Source of the DNA: Salvia splendens
Taxonomy: Eukaryota; Streptophyta; Magnoliopsida; Lamiales; Lamiaceae
Assembly (NCBI RefSeq): GCF_004379255.2
Contig: NC_056035.1
Location: 16,637,902 to 16,701,901, forward strand
Length of the DNA stretch: 64,000 nucleotides
Direction of reading: 5' to 3'
The notes under the pieces were generated by a model that was given only the letters and a program-made list of their open reading frames with translations, searched no databases and was not told where the DNA came from. Positions 62,095 through 64,000 of the stretch are shown here, piece by piece. The first letter of the stretch is position 1, and each line of letters begins with the position of its first letter. A program made the position numbers and the translations under genes.

Positions 62095-62560
62095 CGCTAC
62101 TATCTAGTTACCAAGAGAGAGAAATAGGAGAGGAATAGAAAGGGGAGCTGGCTATAAGTAGGAGCAGAGAATAACAACTCGATTCATTAAAATGGTGTGT
62201 GCGCTGAGTGCTTGGGCTAGGATCGTGGATCCGTAGCATTTACCTTGGTTACTTCTATCTTGTTTATCGTTATCAATTCCTATTGTATCGTTCATTTCTT
62301 TATCCGCTGATTATCAATTCAATATCATTCGATTTCTGCATTTCATCTTCGTAAATTGTTGTTTTGGTGTGCTCTCTGGTTTTGGGGTGTATTTGATTGG
62401 TGTGCTCATCCGTTCTATCGATTTGTGTATTTGATTTTGGTTTAAATTGCATCAAATCATGGAGGTAGTGATCGATTGGAGCTCTTCGTGTGGTGTCGTT
62501 TCTAATACCAGAAAAAAGGATGCAACAGCCTCTAGGGTTTGGTGGAGCCTGCAGTTGTAA
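62095..62560. other. Unassigned transcribed-looking sequence
   Basis: Less AT-rich than its flanks, with short open frames on the plus strand (from ATG near 62192 and 62459) that match no family I know. The second reads into the Harbinger-derived element at 62561. It could be the 5' part of a gene broken by that insertion, or noncoding. Confidence 0.25.
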
Positions 62561-62876
62561 AGGCGTCCGCAGTGGTGCGGATGTCCCAGCGGAATTCCCC
62601 GCGGAATTCCCAAAAATACCTCCTGCCAGGTCATAAGGACTTCCTACTGCACAATGGCAGAATTCAACGAGCGGTATATATAGACATTACAAAAAAAATG
62701 AAATAAAGCGGAATTCTTGCGTCGACTCCCGCGGAATTCCGCTTAACGCCGCGGACCTACGACGTCCTCAGCCCAATTCCGTATCCGTGGCGGGCACGCC
62801 TAATGGCGGACGTCCACGACGGAATTTCGGGACGTCCTTGGGAATTCCGCGAGGAAGTCCGCCATTGCAGATGCTC
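62561..62876. mobile_element. Harbinger-derived MITE
   Basis: Left end aggcgtccgcagtggtgcgg, right end gtccgccattgcagatgctc followed by TAA. The body has the GGACGTCC/GGAATTCC palindromic units of the family. About 316 bp, noncoding. Confidence 0.8.
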
Positions 62877-63325
62877 TAAGCATAGGGAGCGGAGGGAGAT
62901 GTAACTGCCATGGCCACATGCATCGGAATCAATTGAATAATTTCTGGTTAGTTTTAACTTTTAACTTTGTTCTTTTATTGACTGATTTAGAGTAAAGATT
63001 TAATTTGATTTTTAAGTTTGACTAAATCCAGCGTGTGCATTAAACCGGTAAGGATTGCCTAATCCACTAATCCTACTTCACTCATATTCCACCTACTCAC
63101 AACAAAATAAAATAATATTATAATCATGAGAAATTTAATAAGTGATAGTGGATTATTTTATTTTATCGTGAGTGTGAAGTAGGAATCATAGAGTCCGCTC
63201 CGACATTAAACCATTCTATAGAACTATCTAAAGTTATTTATGTTAAATCTTGATTTACTTTTGCACCTACGTCAGCACTACGCTCTTGTTGGTTGCTAAT
63301 CAAACATCCTACTAGATACATCATA

Positions 63326-63405
63326 CATATCTCGTTTGTTGCATAATTTGCATTGTAAATATCTACATATCTCGTTTGTTGCATAATTTGCATTGTAAAT
63401 ATCTA
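63326..63405 (+). repeat. Perfect 40 bp tandem duplication
   Basis: The unit catatctcgtttgttgcata followed by atttgcattgtaaatatcta occurs twice back to back with no difference. Confidence 0.95.
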
Positions 63406-63689
63406 CATATCATGATTTTCAAATATTATAATTTTGCGAAACTTAACACTCCTTTCATCTCGCTATAATAACGGCCAATCCAATGGATAAGCTAAACATG
63501 CTTTAACAGAAGATATCGTAGAATATAGCATGCACCTTTTAGCACTGGCGGGGCGGTCCCGGCTTCAGGAGGGGGGCTAAATATCCTTTTGGGAGGGTCA
63601 AGCTGTAGCATGTAAATAGAAAAATTATTCTCTCCATACCTAGAAAAATATGTGTTTTCAATTAATGATACTCATTTAGTATATTAATG

Positions 63690-63780
63690 TTAGTAGCCAA
63701 GTGGTTTGTGTTCTTACTCTTTTAACTAAGAACTCCATGGATCAATCCAAGCAACATTATGTTTTCTCCTAACCTTTCTT
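63690..63780 (+). mobile_element. Possible tRNA-derived SINE
   Basis: The segment has an A-box-like TAGCCAAGTGGTTTG and a B-box-like GGATCAATCC about 40 bases apart, then a pyrimidine-rich tail. No target duplication is seen, so the call is tentative. Confidence 0.4.
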
Positions 63781-64000
63781 TCTTTATTTTATCAATTCAT
63801 ATTATTTTATTACTTTATAGATCTCTATTTTTATTAGTTTACACATATTACACTTTGTTATAAGTATTAATTATTTTTAATATTTAATTCCGGCCCCTTG
63901 ATCCATATTCGAGTTTTGAATCCACGGCTGCCTTTTAGCCATAGCTGGCTTGGTTAGGATGAGTAAACTGGGATGGTTTTCTGTACATTTCTAAATTGAA

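Larger units (their letters stand above)
62877..64000. other. AT-rich right edge of the window
   Basis: No gene recognised. It contains a 40 bp tandem duplication and a SINE-like segment (listed separately). The sequence from 63546 (cactggcggggcggtcc) also resembles a hAT-type end, but no partner end is clear. Confidence 0.45.

Overview
This is nuclear DNA from a dicot plant, probably an asterid. Genes are split by many GT-AG introns, intergenic DNA is AT-rich, and families such as chloroplast ferredoxin, MLO, plant mobile domain and Stowaway, Harbinger and hAT elements are present. Lamiales is a guess from protein similarity. There is no bacterial-style operon or CRISPR array. All gene models are hand-spliced: I required GT/GC-AG boundaries, a preserved frame and family-like protein.

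Layout. A small twin-CX9C mitochondrial protein gene (CMC2-like) lies at 1.56-2.36 kb, followed by a decayed Harbinger element with an ORF1 remnant (3-5 kb) and a broken AMMECR1 fragment (8.6-9.1 kb). Next comes an intact intronless chloroplast ferredoxin gene (9.7-10.1 kb), a gutted duplicate of it (11.9-12.2 kb), a complete 14-exon MLO gene (12.7-15.4 kb, 544 residues), and a divergent gene encoding three tandem B3-like domains (17.0-18.2 kb).

At 22.1-29.7 kb lies an MRS2/CorA-type magnesium channel pseudogene. Its first exon occurs twice, on either side of a 3.9 kb long-terminal-inverted-repeat transposon. That transposon carries an intact 703-residue plant-mobile-domain gene, and its ends carry arrays of 22-24 bp palindromes. 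This is the most unusual structure in the window.

At 31.8-52.8 kb is a run of housekeeping-like genes: a bZIP protein of the At4g06598 type, a five-finger YY1-type factor, ribosomal protein eS12 and a NIPA-type magnesium transporter. Two introns there start with GC. The right end (54-64 kb) is transposon-rich: a Harbinger element with a nearly intact DDE transposase, an NFU2-like iron-sulfur scaffold gene that lacks its start exon, further Harbinger derivatives, and a hAT element with a perfect 8 bp target duplication.

The genes do not form one pathway. Ferredoxin and NFU both concern plastid iron-sulfur chemistry, and MRS2 and NIPA both concern magnesium, but they are far apart and no shared regulation is visible.
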